Of a DNA stretch of 36,557 nt, positions 18,402 through 28,716 are shown piece after piece. The position numbers were made by a program, and so were the translations under genes. The stretch is from contig JANWXI010000007.1 in the NCBI GenBank assembly GCA_025057415.1, positions 1 to 36,557 on the forward strand, written 5' to 3'. Position 1 is the stretch's first letter. The number at the start of each line of letters is the position of its first letter. The notes under the pieces were generated by a model. The model was not told the origin of the DNA. It did not search any database and worked only from the letters and a program-made list of their open reading frames with translations. This stretch comes from Chitinophagales bacterium (GTDB lineage: Bacteria; Bacteroidota; Bacteroidia; Chitinophagales; LD1).

Positions 18402-19028
18402 ATGGTAAAGCCGTCCTGTGCGGATGATTACTTTTTAAACGGATGTGGGCGTTGCCCGAAAGGTGGCACTCCCGATTGTAAGGTAAATCTTTGGAAAAAA
18501 CCATTAGCTGCTCTGCGGAATTTGCTGCTACAGTGTGGTTTGCACGAAACCGTCAAGTGGGGACATCCCTGCTACACCCATGCGGGCAAAAACATAGCCC
18601 TGCTCGCTTCTTTTAATGACCATTGTACCTTAAGTTTTTTCAAAGGACATCTACTTCAAGATAAATTTGGGATGCTGCAAAAGCCCGGCAAAAATACCCG
18701 GTATGCCTCCGTGATAAATTTCAAAAATGAGCAGGACGTGGTTCTGAAATCAGCCCAAGTATGCTATTATATTCAGGAGGCAATAGCGCTGGAAATGAAA
18801 GGGGAAAAGACAGTAATAACGGGAGATGACCATCTGGCTATACCCAAAGAACTTATTGAAATATTGAATAGCAATCAGGAGGTGAAAGATGCTTTTTACC
18901 AACTTACACCCGGGCGCCGCAGAGGGTATATTCTGTATTTTTCAGCGCCTGTAAAAAGTGCAACTAAGGTAAAGCGGATACAAAAATGTATCCCAAAAAT
19001 ACTCAGCTTGAAGGGCTTATATGATTAG
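18402..19028 (+). CDS. YdeI/DUF1801-like protein with an N-terminal Cys cluster
   Basis: NGCGRCPKGGTPDCKV N-terminus, ETVKWGHPCYTHAGKNIALLASFNDHCTLSFFKG core. Start reset from 18372 to 18402, just after the upstream stop. Confidence 0.75.
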   Translation: MVKPSCADDYFLNGCGRCPKGGTPDCKVNLWKKPLAALRNLLLQCGLHETVKWGHPCYTHAGKNIALLASFNDHCTLSFFKGHLLQDKFGMLQKPGKNTRYASVINFKNEQDVVLKSAQVCYYIQEAIALEMKGEKTVITGDDHLAIPKELIEILNSNQEVKDAFYQLTPGRRRGYILYFSAPVKSATKVKRIQKCIPKILSLKGLYD

Positions 19029-19353
19029 TATTACTGAAAAAAGTATTAGAGTAACAGTATATTTAAAAATTCATAATTGCTTAAATATCACTGTATTATA
19101 CGTTATACATTAAAGCTATTTTTCTCTAAAGCTCACAATGAAAACTTATTTTATTTAAATAGCATATTGTTTACTTAATAATTCATTGAAGATGGGTGTA
19201 ATAAGGCAGCTAAAATCTGTTTTTCTGTCATTCTTAATTACAGAAAAACATATGGTATCCGTGTATGGTAGGGTCACAGGCATAATGTAACTGTTCCCAA
19301 AATGAAACTTTTCGTAAATACCTGCGTAAATGCTTGTATAAAAAATGCAGGTT

Positions 19354-20565
19354 ATGAAAGCGAACGTTGCCACCCCAATCACAATCGCAGCCATAGTAGT
19401 GTTTATGAGCGCTTGTAACAAGGAGCATGAATTACTTAATAACAATGAATTCTTCCGTAAGGATGAAAGTGCCACCCAAGTAATTGATTATAACAGCATA
19501 AATACCGATATGGTATGGGAAGATCGCGTAAACGGCGTGGACTATACCGTAAAATCAAACCTGGTATTAAACGCGCGGCTCACTATAAAACCTGGTGTTA
19601 CGGTAATGTTTGAAGACGGGGCAGGCATTCAGGTAAATGAAGAAGGTGCAATAACTGCAATAGGTGAGGATGCGAACCGTATATTGTTTACCTCTAAAAG
19701 CGGCAAACGCGGCGCCTGGAAAGGCATTACTGTATTAAGCAACAGCCCGATGAATGTCTTTTCATTTTGCAAAATTGAGCATGGCGGCGGTAATAACAGT
19801 TTCGGGTCTGCTAACCTTATTATTGGTTCGGGCGATAACAGCGCTATGGCAGAGGTAAGTCACAGCGAAATTACTGCCAGCAAAACTGCAGGCATTCTAC
19901 TGTCCAAAGGTTCTAAATTGCATGGCTTTGTACACAACATCATCCACACCAATACTACTTTTCCGCTCACAATGAGTTTTTCTGATGTATTTGCCATTGA
20001 AAGCAGCAACAGATTTTCCAACAACGGAATGGAATTTATAGAACTCTCTGAAAACGGCCGTATGATAACCGAGCCGGTTGCCCTACCCAAATGCCAGGAG
20101 CCGTATTTAGTAAGTGGCGAAATCAACATCGGTAACGAATTGAAAATTGCCCCGGGTGTTAAAATATATATGAATACAAACTCCGGTATTACGATTGACG
20201 GGAAAAGAGGAAACGGCTCCTTTTACGCAGTGGGTCAGCCCAACCAACCCATTCAGATAGCTGCCATCTACAATAGCGCTGGTGTGTGGGGCGCTATTAA
20301 GTTCAAGTCATCTTACTCAGATAACAACCGCATTGAATACTGCCATATCAGCGGTGGCGGCCTCACTACTTACGGCAACGAAGGCATGATAAGTGTAATA
20401 AACCCCGAAGGCGGTATGAGCAACATCACGGTACGCAACAGCACCATTATGAACAGCGCTGCTATCGGCATTTACATTCAAAGCGCCAATTCGGAGTACA
20501 ATAGCGATATTACCACTGCCAATCAGTTTATTAACTGCGCCAAAGGAAATATCCACATTGAATAA
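19354..20565 (+). CDS. Lipoprotein with right-handed parallel beta-helix-like repeats
   Basis: MKANVATPITIAAIVVFMSACNKEH lipobox. Repeated short strands such as GVTVMFEDGAGIQVNEEGAITAIGE and ITVRNSTIMNSAAIGIYI. Confidence 0.75.
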   Translation: MKANVATPITIAAIVVFMSACNKEHELLNNNEFFRKDESATQVIDYNSINTDMVWEDRVNGVDYTVKSNLVLNARLTIKPGVTVMFEDGAGIQVNEEGAITAIGEDANRILFTSKSGKRGAWKGITVLSNSPMNVFSFCKIEHGGGNNSFGSANLIIGSGDNSAMAEVSHSEITASKTAGILLSKGSKLHGFVHNIIHTNTTFPLTMSFSDVFAIESSNRFSNNGMEFIELSENGRMITEPVALPKCQEPYLVSGEINIGNELKIAPGVKIYMNTNSGITIDGKRGNGSFYAVGQPNQPIQIAAIYNSAGVWGAIKFKSSYSDNNRIEYCHISGGGLTTYGNEGMISVINPEGGMSNITVRNSTIMNSAAIGIYIQSANSEYNSDITTANQFINCAKGNIHIE

Positions 20566-20586
20566 AAGCGTATTAAATTATTTGTG

Positions 20587-20619
20587 AAAACACCCTGCAT
20601 AACAGGGTGTTTTCTTTTT
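20587..20619 (+). terminator. Predicted intrinsic terminator after the beta-helix lipoprotein
   Basis: AAAACACCCTG-CATAA-CAGGGTGTTTTCTTTTT. Confidence 0.8.
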
Positions 20620-20682
20620 ACAGTAATGGTTTAAAGTGTAATGAACTTGCAGCTTTGCCTATTTGCGTATTTTCACCCTTAA

Positions 20683-21210
20683 ATGAGAGTTTATCTGATT
20701 GGTTTTATGGGGGCAGGTAAAACCACCCTCGGTCAGGAACTGGCGCGTAAATTAAATGTTTCGTTTTGCGATACGGACTTGCTTGTATGCCGTGACACGG
20801 GTTATGAAAGTATCAGCGATTTAATTGCAAGCCGGGGCATGGATTTTTTTCGGTTGGCCGAACGCGATGCGCTGCGCAAAACCGGTCGGGATTGCGGTGT
20901 AGTTGCTACCGGGGGCGGCACACCCTGTTACTTTGACAACCTCGAATGGATGCTGCAAAGTGGTGTGGTGGTATATGTGTGTATGGATGTTGATGCGTTA
21001 TTTCTGCGCCTGAGCAATACCAACTTAGCTACCCGCCCACTCCTGGCAGGGAAAAATGAAAACGAATTAAGAATGTATATATATGACACACTCGCTGCGC
21101 GTGAACAATACTACCTGCGGGCACACATTACTTACGAACCCCTCCGCGAAACTTTGGATCACTTAATTTACAAAATAAATCACTTTCATTTGTCGCACAT
21201 TCCTTCCTGA
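20683..21210 (+). CDS. aroK: Shikimate kinase
   Basis: Walker A GFMGAGKTTLG, FCDTDLL, FRLAERDALR, VVATGGGTPC. Confidence 0.93.
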   Translation: MRVYLIGFMGAGKTTLGQELARKLNVSFCDTDLLVCRDTGYESISDLIASRGMDFFRLAERDALRKTGRDCGVVATGGGTPCYFDNLEWMLQSGVVVYVCMDVDALFLRLSNTNLATRPLLAGKNENELRMYIYDTLAAREQYYLRAHITYEPLRETLDHLIYKINHFHLSHIPS

Positions 21211-21243
21211 CAACGCTTAACCATCCATTAAACATCAAATACC

Positions 21244-21663
21244 ATGTATGTGTATGAACACACCCTGCGTGTACGCTATGGTGATACTGACCAAATGGGA
21301 TACGTTTATTATGGTAAATACGCATATTACTACGAACAAGCCAGAGCCGAGAGCATCCGGGCCCTCGGCATCACCTATAAACAACTGGAGCAAAGCGGCA
21401 CCATGATGCCCATTACCCGTATGAATATCCGGTATATTTATCCTGCCCAGTATGATGATTTGTTGACGATACGGGTTACAATCCCCGAGTTGCCGGGCCG
21501 CCTTATTACGTTTCGTTACGAGATATATAATGAAAACAAGCGCCTGATTAACGAAGGCGAGAACCAATTGATATTCTTGGATGCTGCTACCCGAAAACCC
21601 AAGCGCGCGCCGGATGAATTAATAAAAAAGTTATTGCCGTATTTTGCAGGTGATGTTCCATAA
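21244..21663 (+). CDS. Acyl-CoA thioesterase, YbgC/4-hydroxybenzoyl-CoA thioesterase-like hotdog protein
   Basis: RVRYGDTDQMGYVYYGKYAYYYEQARAE motif. Confidence 0.88.
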   Translation: MYVYEHTLRVRYGDTDQMGYVYYGKYAYYYEQARAESIRALGITYKQLEQSGTMMPITRMNIRYIYPAQYDDLLTIRVTIPELPGRLITFRYEIYNENKRLINEGENQLIFLDAATRKPKRAPDELIKKLLPYFAGDVP

Positions 21664-21742
21664 AAGCACTTGTAACCATAATAGCAATCTAATAACTATG
21701 ACAGGTGGCAAAGTGCGCTTTTTCAAAAGATCAAGTTTTGAT

Positions 21743-22948
21743 TTACTGATGAACCTCTTTAAACGGATTGCGATACAAATATGCGGGCGGTTTCAGGCGA
21801 GAAGAAAGAGGTTTTATGATACAATAATTTATCAACGGATGGCGGTGTTTCAGGTAGCCGTGCATGGGAACAGGTGTTGCGCCTATCGTGCTTTTTATTT
21901 CAGGCGCCGTACGCCCGAAATGTAAACGTTTCACCCCCAGCGAAATGCCGAGGTTAACCATATCGTACATCATGCGTTGATAAAGATGTAAAGCACGGGC
22001 TAAATTATGTTGCATACCGGTATAGTGAATTTCTAATCTGCCTGCTGTATGTATAGCGGTAATAAAACCGATGAGGTCTTGGTGTAAGTAATACGTGTAA
22101 ACTTTGTATCGGTTACCAAGTATTTTTTTGTGTTCAAGAAAAAAATTAGGGGATACGCGCGCCAATGAAAAACGGCTTTTGTCCATAACTTGTGTATATA
22201 GCGCATAAAGCTGGTGTTGTAAATCGCGTATCATAAGCTCATCAGCATCACGCATCATTACACCTGCTTCACGACAAATTGTATAAACCCGCTTTGCTCT
22301 AACGCGGTATTTAGAGCTTAACGATGCGAGGTAATCATCAAAGCTTTTCCATTCTGCATGCATATCCATAGTCATATCGCTTTCGATGTGGATGAGGTGG
22401 TATTGCTGCAGAAGAGTAAGGTCATCGAATTTATTACTCTCACTGTAAATATCACCCAATAAAACAGCATCTGCTGACTTTTGATACATGATTTCGTTTA
22501 TAGCCCTGTTCAGGATTTGGGTGCGCTTTACGACATCGGGTGAGTTGGCAAAGTAACATCCATCTTCTCCGGTCATAAACACATTGCCGCACACAAGCAA
22601 TCTTGCACGCAGTTGACGTAACACTCCGGCCGTAACGGCACTACTGAGAGTAGAAAAATTACGGGGTATATACGGGGTGAGTTGTTTACCCGAAAAGTTA
22701 ACAATTTGAAAGTAAATGCATCCTACTAACTCATCGCGTTCATAGACAGTTACGTACCGGAATTTCATGGCATGAGCGTGCAGTTTTTCTAACATATTGA
22801 GGTAGGCATGCTGCATCAGAGTATGCTCACGGGGTATCAAACTTTTCCAAACTCCTTCATCAATTTGTGAAATGGAGTTGTAAACTTTTACGCTTAAATC
22901 AATGCTTCTTGAATGGCATAAAGAGGGACACGCAAGAGAAATGGACAT
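21743..22948 (-). CDS. FemAB/GNAT-like acyltransferase-fold protein
   Basis: 401 aa. N-terminal region VWKSLIPREHTLMQHAYLNMLEK and C-terminal GNAT-like IGFITAIHTAGRLEIHYTGMQHN...LHFGRTAPEIKSTIGA. Confidence 0.6.
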   Translation of the reverse strand: MSISLACPSLCHSRSIDLSVKVYNSISQIDEGVWKSLIPREHTLMQHAYLNMLEKLHAHAMKFRYVTVYERDELVGCIYFQIVNFSGKQLTPYIPRNFSTLSSAVTAGVLRQLRARLLVCGNVFMTGEDGCYFANSPDVVKRTQILNRAINEIMYQKSADAVLLGDIYSESNKFDDLTLLQQYHLIHIESDMTMDMHAEWKSFDDYLASLSSKYRVRAKRVYTICREAGVMMRDADELMIRDLQHQLYALYTQVMDKSRFSLARVSPNFFLEHKKILGNRYKVYTYYLHQDLIGFITAIHTAGRLEIHYTGMQHNLARALHLYQRMMYDMVNLGISLGVKRLHFGRTAPEIKSTIGATPVPMHGYLKHRHPLINYCIIKPLSSRLKPPAYLYRNPFKEVHQ

Positions 22949-23358
22949 AAAGGTTTATTCTGCCGTTAAATCTATGAAAGTTTCAATAGCAATAGTGATA
23001 TGAACTTTTCCGAAATGTAACAGCCAAAACGTATAGATTGTTTAAGTAGGTGATTACATTTATTTATGTGAATCTGTTGATTATTGCCTCGTGAAGAGAG
23101 AAAATCTTTTAATACAAAGTGTTTAGAAGAGCTTGTATATCAGGTAGTACAGGATGTCATATCATTATTGATAAATCAGGTTAGATGCATTACCACATAA
23201 ATCGGGAATATATTTCTTTATACGTACCATGTTTATGAGTGAATAAATTTTACTACTGTCATGTTATCTAAAACTGACGCACACATAACCCACGTGATTA
23301 TATAGTGGTGCAAATATTCAAAAAGTATAAATTCGCTAACCTGTTAAACCCTAACCCT

Positions 23359-24657
23359 ATGACGAAACAGCGACACTACTACTACATTTCCGGTAAAAGT
23401 GAAAACGGACAGCTTGAATACACCAAGCGTATAATTTACTGTGACGATCGTTTTGAGGACGACTTAGTAATGCTTGCCTTCCCTATATCCCTCATGAAAG
23501 ACATCAGCAGCATTTTGAAAAATTTTAAGTTGCGCGATGATGCAGAATTTTTTTACAGCGAGTGTCGCGAAATTGTAAGCGTACCTGAAAAACATGTTAA
23601 CGAAAAAGGAGAGGGGAAGCTCACCTTTCAGAGCTATTTTCACCGTTTTCCTGACTCTGTATCGCATTTTTTTGATGATGCCATTGTAGTAGTGGTGCTG
23701 CATCCACACGGACGTTTCAACGATGAGGGACTGCAGGACTACAACATGATTGGTTACATACATGCTAATATCATCTCGTTTAAAAATGCCGATGATGAAG
23801 TACTGCAAGGTTACTATTACAACGTGCTGCGCATGAGCGAAGCCACTGTAAACGGAGAAGCCATATACCGCAGAAAACGCATTTTTACGACTGTTTTCAG
23901 CGTTTTGCTGGATATAGTTATTATCAATGACGTACACTTTGTATATGCAAACATGGGCCGCGAAAACCAGAGTATTCTGGATGCTTTGAAGATGAACAGT
24001 AAGCGCACCGGTAAATTATATGAAACGTTTCCGATGCGTAATAACACACACGTAAATTTGCTTCTCGGCCGCAAGAAACACGCCGCCGCACTTACTGACA
24101 TTTCACACAATGAAGAATTACTGCGTGCATACTATGCCATGATACACGAAACCCGGCAAAACTATGTTTACTATCAGCTTCATAATGAGCGATTGTTTTT
24201 TAATATGGTAAACCGGATACTCGGCTCATCGCCTAATTCGCGGTTTTATGCGCTGCTTGACAATGCGGGAAAAATTGATGCAGCCGGCTTCTTTGTGTGT
24301 TGGGCTGACTATATGTATCTTAAACTGCAAAATCCGAAAGGGCTGTTTAAGGTAATTGACCAATTAAAAATTACCGATAAACTTTTGTACGCCACTCTGT
24401 TTACCGGCAAGCCCGAGCATGTTAAAAAACTGATACAAGGGGCAGCTTATTTATACCGTAAGGAACACGGCATACAGCTCACAGTATTGAATGCACACGA
24501 TGGAGACCCCTACAGCGAGCTGAAAAAGAGCGTGATTTACGATCCTTTCGTGTATTTTACCATTTATGACCGCGCTGAAATGTACGAAAAAATGAAAAAC
24601 AGAAGCAAAGATGAAAAGGGAAATGTGCGCATATTTATTGAAACACCGATGTTGTAG
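23359..24657 (+). CDS. Uncharacterised protein (432 aa)
   Basis: Long ORF, preferred start at 23359 (MTKQRHYYYISGK). No family recognised with confidence. Confidence 0.7.
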   Translation: MTKQRHYYYISGKSENGQLEYTKRIIYCDDRFEDDLVMLAFPISLMKDISSILKNFKLRDDAEFFYSECREIVSVPEKHVNEKGEGKLTFQSYFHRFPDSVSHFFDDAIVVVVLHPHGRFNDEGLQDYNMIGYIHANIISFKNADDEVLQGYYYNVLRMSEATVNGEAIYRRKRIFTTVFSVLLDIVIINDVHFVYANMGRENQSILDALKMNSKRTGKLYETFPMRNNTHVNLLLGRKKHAAALTDISHNEELLRAYYAMIHETRQNYVYYQLHNERLFFNMVNRILGSSPNSRFYALLDNAGKIDAAGFFVCWADYMYLKLQNPKGLFKVIDQLKITDKLLYATLFTGKPEHVKKLIQGAAYLYRKEHGIQLTVLNAHDGDPYSELKKSVIYDPFVYFTIYDRAEMYEKMKNRSKDEKGNVRIFIETPML

Positions 24658-24662
24658 GGGGC

Positions 24663-24691
24663 TTGACAAGGCGCTATCGGTGTAGTATATT
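24663..24691 (+). promoter_or_regulatory. Candidate promoter for the FeoA-domain gene
   Basis: TTGACA (24663-24668), 17-nt spacer, TATATT (24686-24691), 20 nt before ATG at 24712. Confidence 0.4.
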
Positions 24692-24711
24692 GGGGCAAAA
24701 CCCACTACAAT

Positions 24712-24957
24712 ATGAGGCCGCTCAGTCAACTAAAACCCGGAGAAAAAGCGTTAATCATTGATGTAAGTAACCGCCTGGTAGCGCGCAAATTATCGCGCGA
24801 AGGTCTTTCACCTGGCGACATTGTAACGGTTAAAGAGAACGACCCACAATCTCAAACATTACTTATTGATGTCAATAACAGTACGTATCGTCTTTTTACT
24901 CCTATTGCCGATACAATATTTATCCACAAAATAAATATCCCGCTCTGCTTTAATTAA
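24712..24957 (+). CDS. FeoA-domain protein
   Basis: MRPLSQLKPGEKALIIDVSNRLVARKLSREGLSPGDIVTVKENDPQSQTLLIDVNNSTYRL fits the FeoA/SH3-like pattern. Confidence 0.75.
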   Translation: MRPLSQLKPGEKALIIDVSNRLVARKLSREGLSPGDIVTVKENDPQSQTLLIDVNNSTYRLFTPIADTIFIHKINIPLCFN

Positions 24958-25065
24958 AAAATTTTCCCCCTGCAGTCAAGAAATGCTGCCTGGTAGGTAT
25001 GTGCGGGCATACCTGCGTTAACCCGACAACAATTTTATATTCGCGGGCTTTAACGCTAACCCGGC

Positions 25066-26304
25066 ATGTTACAACTCATTAACGACCGTTACTTCATAGG
25101 CGGAGTTCCTGTTTTGGAACTTTGCAAACAGTATGACACCCCGCTGTACGTATATGACACAGGGGTGATGTTAAAACAATACGAAAACCTGTGTCAGGCA
25201 TTCAGCGGAATAAATACCCGCATCAAGTTTGCCTGCAAGGCACTTAACAATATAAACGTTCTGCGTTTTTTTAAAAAAACAGGCGCCGGTCTTGATACCG
25301 TTTCTATACAAGAGGTTTGGCTGGGATTGAAAGCAGGATTTGCCCCGCAGGATATTATTTACACGCCCAATTGTGTTTCACTTGAAGAAATAGAACTTGC
25401 AGTTAAAGAGGGTGTACAAATCAATATTGACAATATTTCTATACTGGAACAATTCGGGCATAAATACGGCAGCAGTATCCCTGTTTGCATACGCATCAAT
25501 CCGCATGTAATGGCCGGCGGCAATATCAATATCTCCACGGGCCATATTGACTCAAAATTCGGTATCAGCATATACCAGTTACGCCATGTGGAGCGTATCG
25601 TGAAAAGCGAGAATATACGCGTAAACGGTTTGCACATGCATACCGGCAGCGATATTTTGGATGTAGAGGTATTCCTGCGCGGCGCTGAAATCATGTACGA
25701 AACGGCCGCTCATTTTCCCGATTTGGAATTTATTGACTTTGGCAGCGGTTTTAAAGTAGCTTACAAACCTGATGATTACAGTACCGATGTGACCGAACTC
25801 GGGCAGCGCCTTACCGAGTCATTCAGGGAATTTTGCCGCGGTTATGGCCGAGAACTGGAATTGTGGTTTGAGCCCGGAAAATACCTGGTGAGTGCAGCAG
25901 GTACGTTTTTGGCTAAAGTAAATGTGATAAAACAGACCACAGCCACCGTATTTGTAGGGGTTGATAGCGGCTTAAATCATCTCATACGCCCTATGTTTTA
26001 CAACGCTTATCATCACATGGTTAATGTTTCTAACCCCGGCGGTAAACAGCGTATCTATACGGTGGTGGGCTACATCTGCGAAACCGACACTTTTGGTTGG
26101 GACAGAAAACTAAGCGAGGTAAGCGAAGGCGATGTCATCGCTTTTCAAAACGCAGGCGCTTACGGTTTTACGATGAGCTCTAACTACAATTCGCGTTTTC
26201 GCCCGGCCGAGGTGCTCGTACATAACGGAAATCACTACCTGATACGCCGCCGCGAAACAATGGATGACCTATTGCGCAATCAAATTGAAATAGCAGACAT
26301 TTAA
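25066..26304 (+). CDS. lysA: Diaminopimelate decarboxylase
   Basis: PLP-dependent type III fold motifs: IKFACKALNN, HMHTGSDI, FEPGKYLVSAAG, YICETDTFGWDR, FQNAGAYGFTMSSNYN. Confidence 0.9.
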   Translation: MLQLINDRYFIGGVPVLELCKQYDTPLYVYDTGVMLKQYENLCQAFSGINTRIKFACKALNNINVLRFFKKTGAGLDTVSIQEVWLGLKAGFAPQDIIYTPNCVSLEEIELAVKEGVQINIDNISILEQFGHKYGSSIPVCIRINPHVMAGGNINISTGHIDSKFGISIYQLRHVERIVKSENIRVNGLHMHTGSDILDVEVFLRGAEIMYETAAHFPDLEFIDFGSGFKVAYKPDDYSTDVTELGQRLTESFREFCRGYGRELELWFEPGKYLVSAAGTFLAKVNVIKQTTATVFVGVDSGLNHLIRPMFYNAYHHMVNVSNPGGKQRIYTVVGYICETDTFGWDRKLSEVSEGDVIAFQNAGAYGFTMSSNYNSRFRPAEVLVHNGNHYLIRRRETMDDLLRNQIEIADI

Positions 26305-26368
26305 TGGCGTAATTTTACGCCACTGCCAAAGTATCTTATATACGAAAACGCAAGGTAAGCCAGAATTC

Positions 26369-27046
26369 TTATTGCGCTGCAGCTTCTGTTTTCTCAAAAT
26401 CAAACATCTTCTCTTCTTCTGTTCCTACTATTTTCTCAAATGCAACATAAACAGCAATGGCTGAAACAGGCAAAGTTACCAACATGCCTATACCTAACAA
26501 TAGTAATCCTGCTATGTTCAAAAGGAGTAATAAGATTGCAAAAATAAAAAATGAGAACCATTCCTTGCTTATTAGTTTACGGCTACGTTCCAGATTATTC
26601 CAGAAACTACCCTCGTGGTAAAAATAGGTTATGTAAGGCGCAAAAACATAAGCAATGGATAAATATATACCGGGAATTATAAGTAATAAAAACCCTATTA
26701 AAATCATTATTAGCATTAAAAAGTTAACAAAAAACAGGTCGCCTAATCTTTTAAACCCGCCAAAAAAATCACTGAATGAATGTGCCTCGCCAAAATATAT
26801 CTTGCGGGAAACGATTGCAAAACCAAAGCTGAGCGCCGGGGAAATTACAAAGGAAATTAAACTGCCAATAAAGGGTATAAGCCCTAATACAACACTGATT
26901 ACAATATAAAGTAATGTAAAACCCACAAAACCTCCGATGTCTTTTTTAAAGATTTGAAAACCCTCCTTAATGTATTCGGTAGAGGTGAGAGAGTAGCCAC
27001 TTTGGGTAAGAGCAACTATTTTGTCGTTTTTAGTAGTAATGTTCAT
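26369..27046 (-). CDS. Polytopic membrane protein of unknown function
   Basis: 225 aa with several hydrophobic helices (GFVGFTLLYIVISVVLGLIPFIGSLISFVISPALSFG). Acidic cytosolic-looking tail. Confidence 0.7.
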   Translation of the reverse strand: MNITTKNDKIVALTQSGYSLTSTEYIKEGFQIFKKDIGGFVGFTLLYIVISVVLGLIPFIGSLISFVISPALSFGFAIVSRKIYFGEAHSFSDFFGGFKRLGDLFFVNFLMLIMILIGFLLLIIPGIYLSIAYVFAPYITYFYHEGSFWNNLERSRKLISKEWFSFFIFAILLLLLNIAGLLLLGIGMLVTLPVSAIAVYVAFEKIVGTEEEKMFDFEKTEAAAQ

Positions 27047-27123
27047 GGCGATAGGGGTTTGGTTTTTAATAAGTGTAAAGTTAATTGTACCGGGTTTATG
27101 TAAAAATCAAGTTATTAACATTA

Positions 27124-27939
27124 TCAGTATTGTTCGTGTTCGTTAGGGAAATTTCCGGTTTTCACATCCTCTACGTATTGTTTTACAGCATTTCGTACTG
27201 CTTCGGCTAAATTTAAATATCTACGGAGAAAACGTGGGGTAAATTCTGTTGTGATGCCGAGCATATCATGCGATACCAGTACCTGTCCGTCCACACTGCC
27301 ACCTGCTCCTATGCCAATCACCGGAATAGCAATGCTTTTAGTTACTTCGGCTGCGAGCAAAGCGGGTATTTTCTCTAGTACAATGGCGAAGCAACCGATT
27401 TTTTCCAAAAGCATCGCATCCTCTTTCAGTTTACGTGCCTCTGCCTCCTCTTTTGCCCTTACGGTGTAAGTACCGAATTTGTAAATGCTTTGCGGGGTAA
27501 GTCCCAGGTGACCCATCACCGGTATGCCGGCAGTAAGAATACGCTCAATACTTTCGCGAATTTCTGCTCCGCCTTCCAGTTTTACGGCATGTGCTCCCGC
27601 TTCCTTCATAATGCGAATGGCGCTCTCGAGCGCCAAACGCGAATTCCCCTGGTAATATCCGAAGGGCAGGTCCACCACCACCAGCGCGCGTTTCACGGCG
27701 CGCACCACACTGCTGGCGTGATAAATCATTTGATCAAGGGTAATGGGCAGGGTAGTTTCGTGGCCTGCCATCACATTACTGGCGCTATCTCCAACTAATA
27801 TTACATCTACGCCGCCTGCATCAATAAGCTTGGCCATAGAGTAATCGTAAGCCGTGAGCATAGATATTTTCACGCCCGCCTCTTTCCATTCCTGCAGGGT
27901 GTGGGTGGTCACCCGTTTTACATCCTTATTTACCGACAT
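27124..27939 (-). CDS. panB: 3-methyl-2-oxobutanoate hydroxymethyltransferase
   Basis: [51 protein letters not shown] and [12 protein letters not shown]. Confidence 0.95.
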   Translation of the reverse strand: MSVNKDVKRVTTHTLQEWKEAGVKISMLTAYDYSMAKLIDAGGVDVILVGDSASNVMAGHETTLPITLDQMIYHASSVVRAVKRALVVVDLPFGYYQGNSRLALESAIRIMKEAGAHAVKLEGGAEIRESIERILTAGIPVMGHLGLTPQSIYKFGTYTVRAKEEAEARKLKEDAMLLEKIGCFAIVLEKIPALLAAEVTKSIAIPVIGIGAGGSVDGQVLVSHDMLGITTEFTPRFLRRYLNLAEAVRNAVKQYVEDVKTGNFPNEHEQY

Positions 27940-27976
27940 GAAATGTTGTTATTTGTATATGTAATATTTGTAATGT

Positions 27977-28627
27977 TTATGGGTGGTGCCGGCTCCATGC
28001 TTCTGGGTCCTTGTACCAACCCATCAACGGCTCTACTTCATTGTGTTTAATGTAGTCCAGTTTTGCGGCAACATCCAGCAGGGTAGCAAAGTCGCATAGG
28101 GTGAAGAAAGGACAAGCGGCTTCGGCAAATGCTTTTTCGGCAGCCGGAAACCCATACGTAAATACTGCCCCGAGCCCAATTACTTCGGCACCCGCTTCGC
28201 GTAGTGCTGACACCGCTTTTAAGGAGCTGCCCCCGGTTGAAATCAAATCCTCAATCACCAATACTCTCTTACCCGGCCCCAGTTCACCCTCTATTTGATT
28301 GGTCATGCCGTGGGTCTTGGGTTTTTCCCGTACATATACGAAAGGTTTGTTGAGCACATCGGCTGCCAGCACACCGTGCGGAATGCCCGCTGTGGCAACT
28401 CCGGCTATTACCTCAGTTTGCCGGTATTCTTCGCTGATTATATCGGCCATAGATGTCTTGATAAAATTTCTTACACGCGGGTGCGATAGCGTTTTACGGT
28501 TATCGCAATAAATAGGACTTTTGAGGCCGCTTGCCCACGTGAACGGCTCTTCGGGGCGGAGCACCACCGCTTTTATCTCAAGCAGGTATTCGGCAACTTC
28601 GCGGGCTACTACATTATTGTAAATCAT
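27977..28627 (-). CDS. pyrE: Orotate phosphoribosyltransferase
   Basis: WASGLKSPIYCDNRKTLSHPRVR and PRPP-binding motif VLVIEDLISTGGSSL. Confidence 0.94.
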   Translation of the reverse strand: MIYNNVVAREVAEYLLEIKAVVLRPEEPFTWASGLKSPIYCDNRKTLSHPRVRNFIKTSMADIISEEYRQTEVIAGVATAGIPHGVLAADVLNKPFVYVREKPKTHGMTNQIEGELGPGKRVLVIEDLISTGGSSLKAVSALREAGAEVIGLGAVFTYGFPAAEKAFAEAACPFFTLCDFATLLDVAAKLDYIKHNEVEPLMGWYKDPEAWSRHHP

Positions 28628-28716
28628 TTTGCGTACTACATTTACGGGGCGTGTACAATGATTACAAAATATACTCGGGCAATTCCCATTTGCTCATCAC
28701 GCGAAATGCAGAGCAA

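Noticed and set aside
19155-19475. Minus-strand ORF of 106 aa antisense to the beta-helix lipoprotein start
   Set aside because: Antisense to a well-supported lipoprotein signal sequence and otherwise in AT-rich intergenic DNA; probably fortuitous.
26305-26322. TGGCGTA-attt-TACGCCA as a terminator after lysA
   Set aside because: 7-bp stem without a U-tract; may be a weak bidirectional terminator between convergent genes, but evidence is insufficient.
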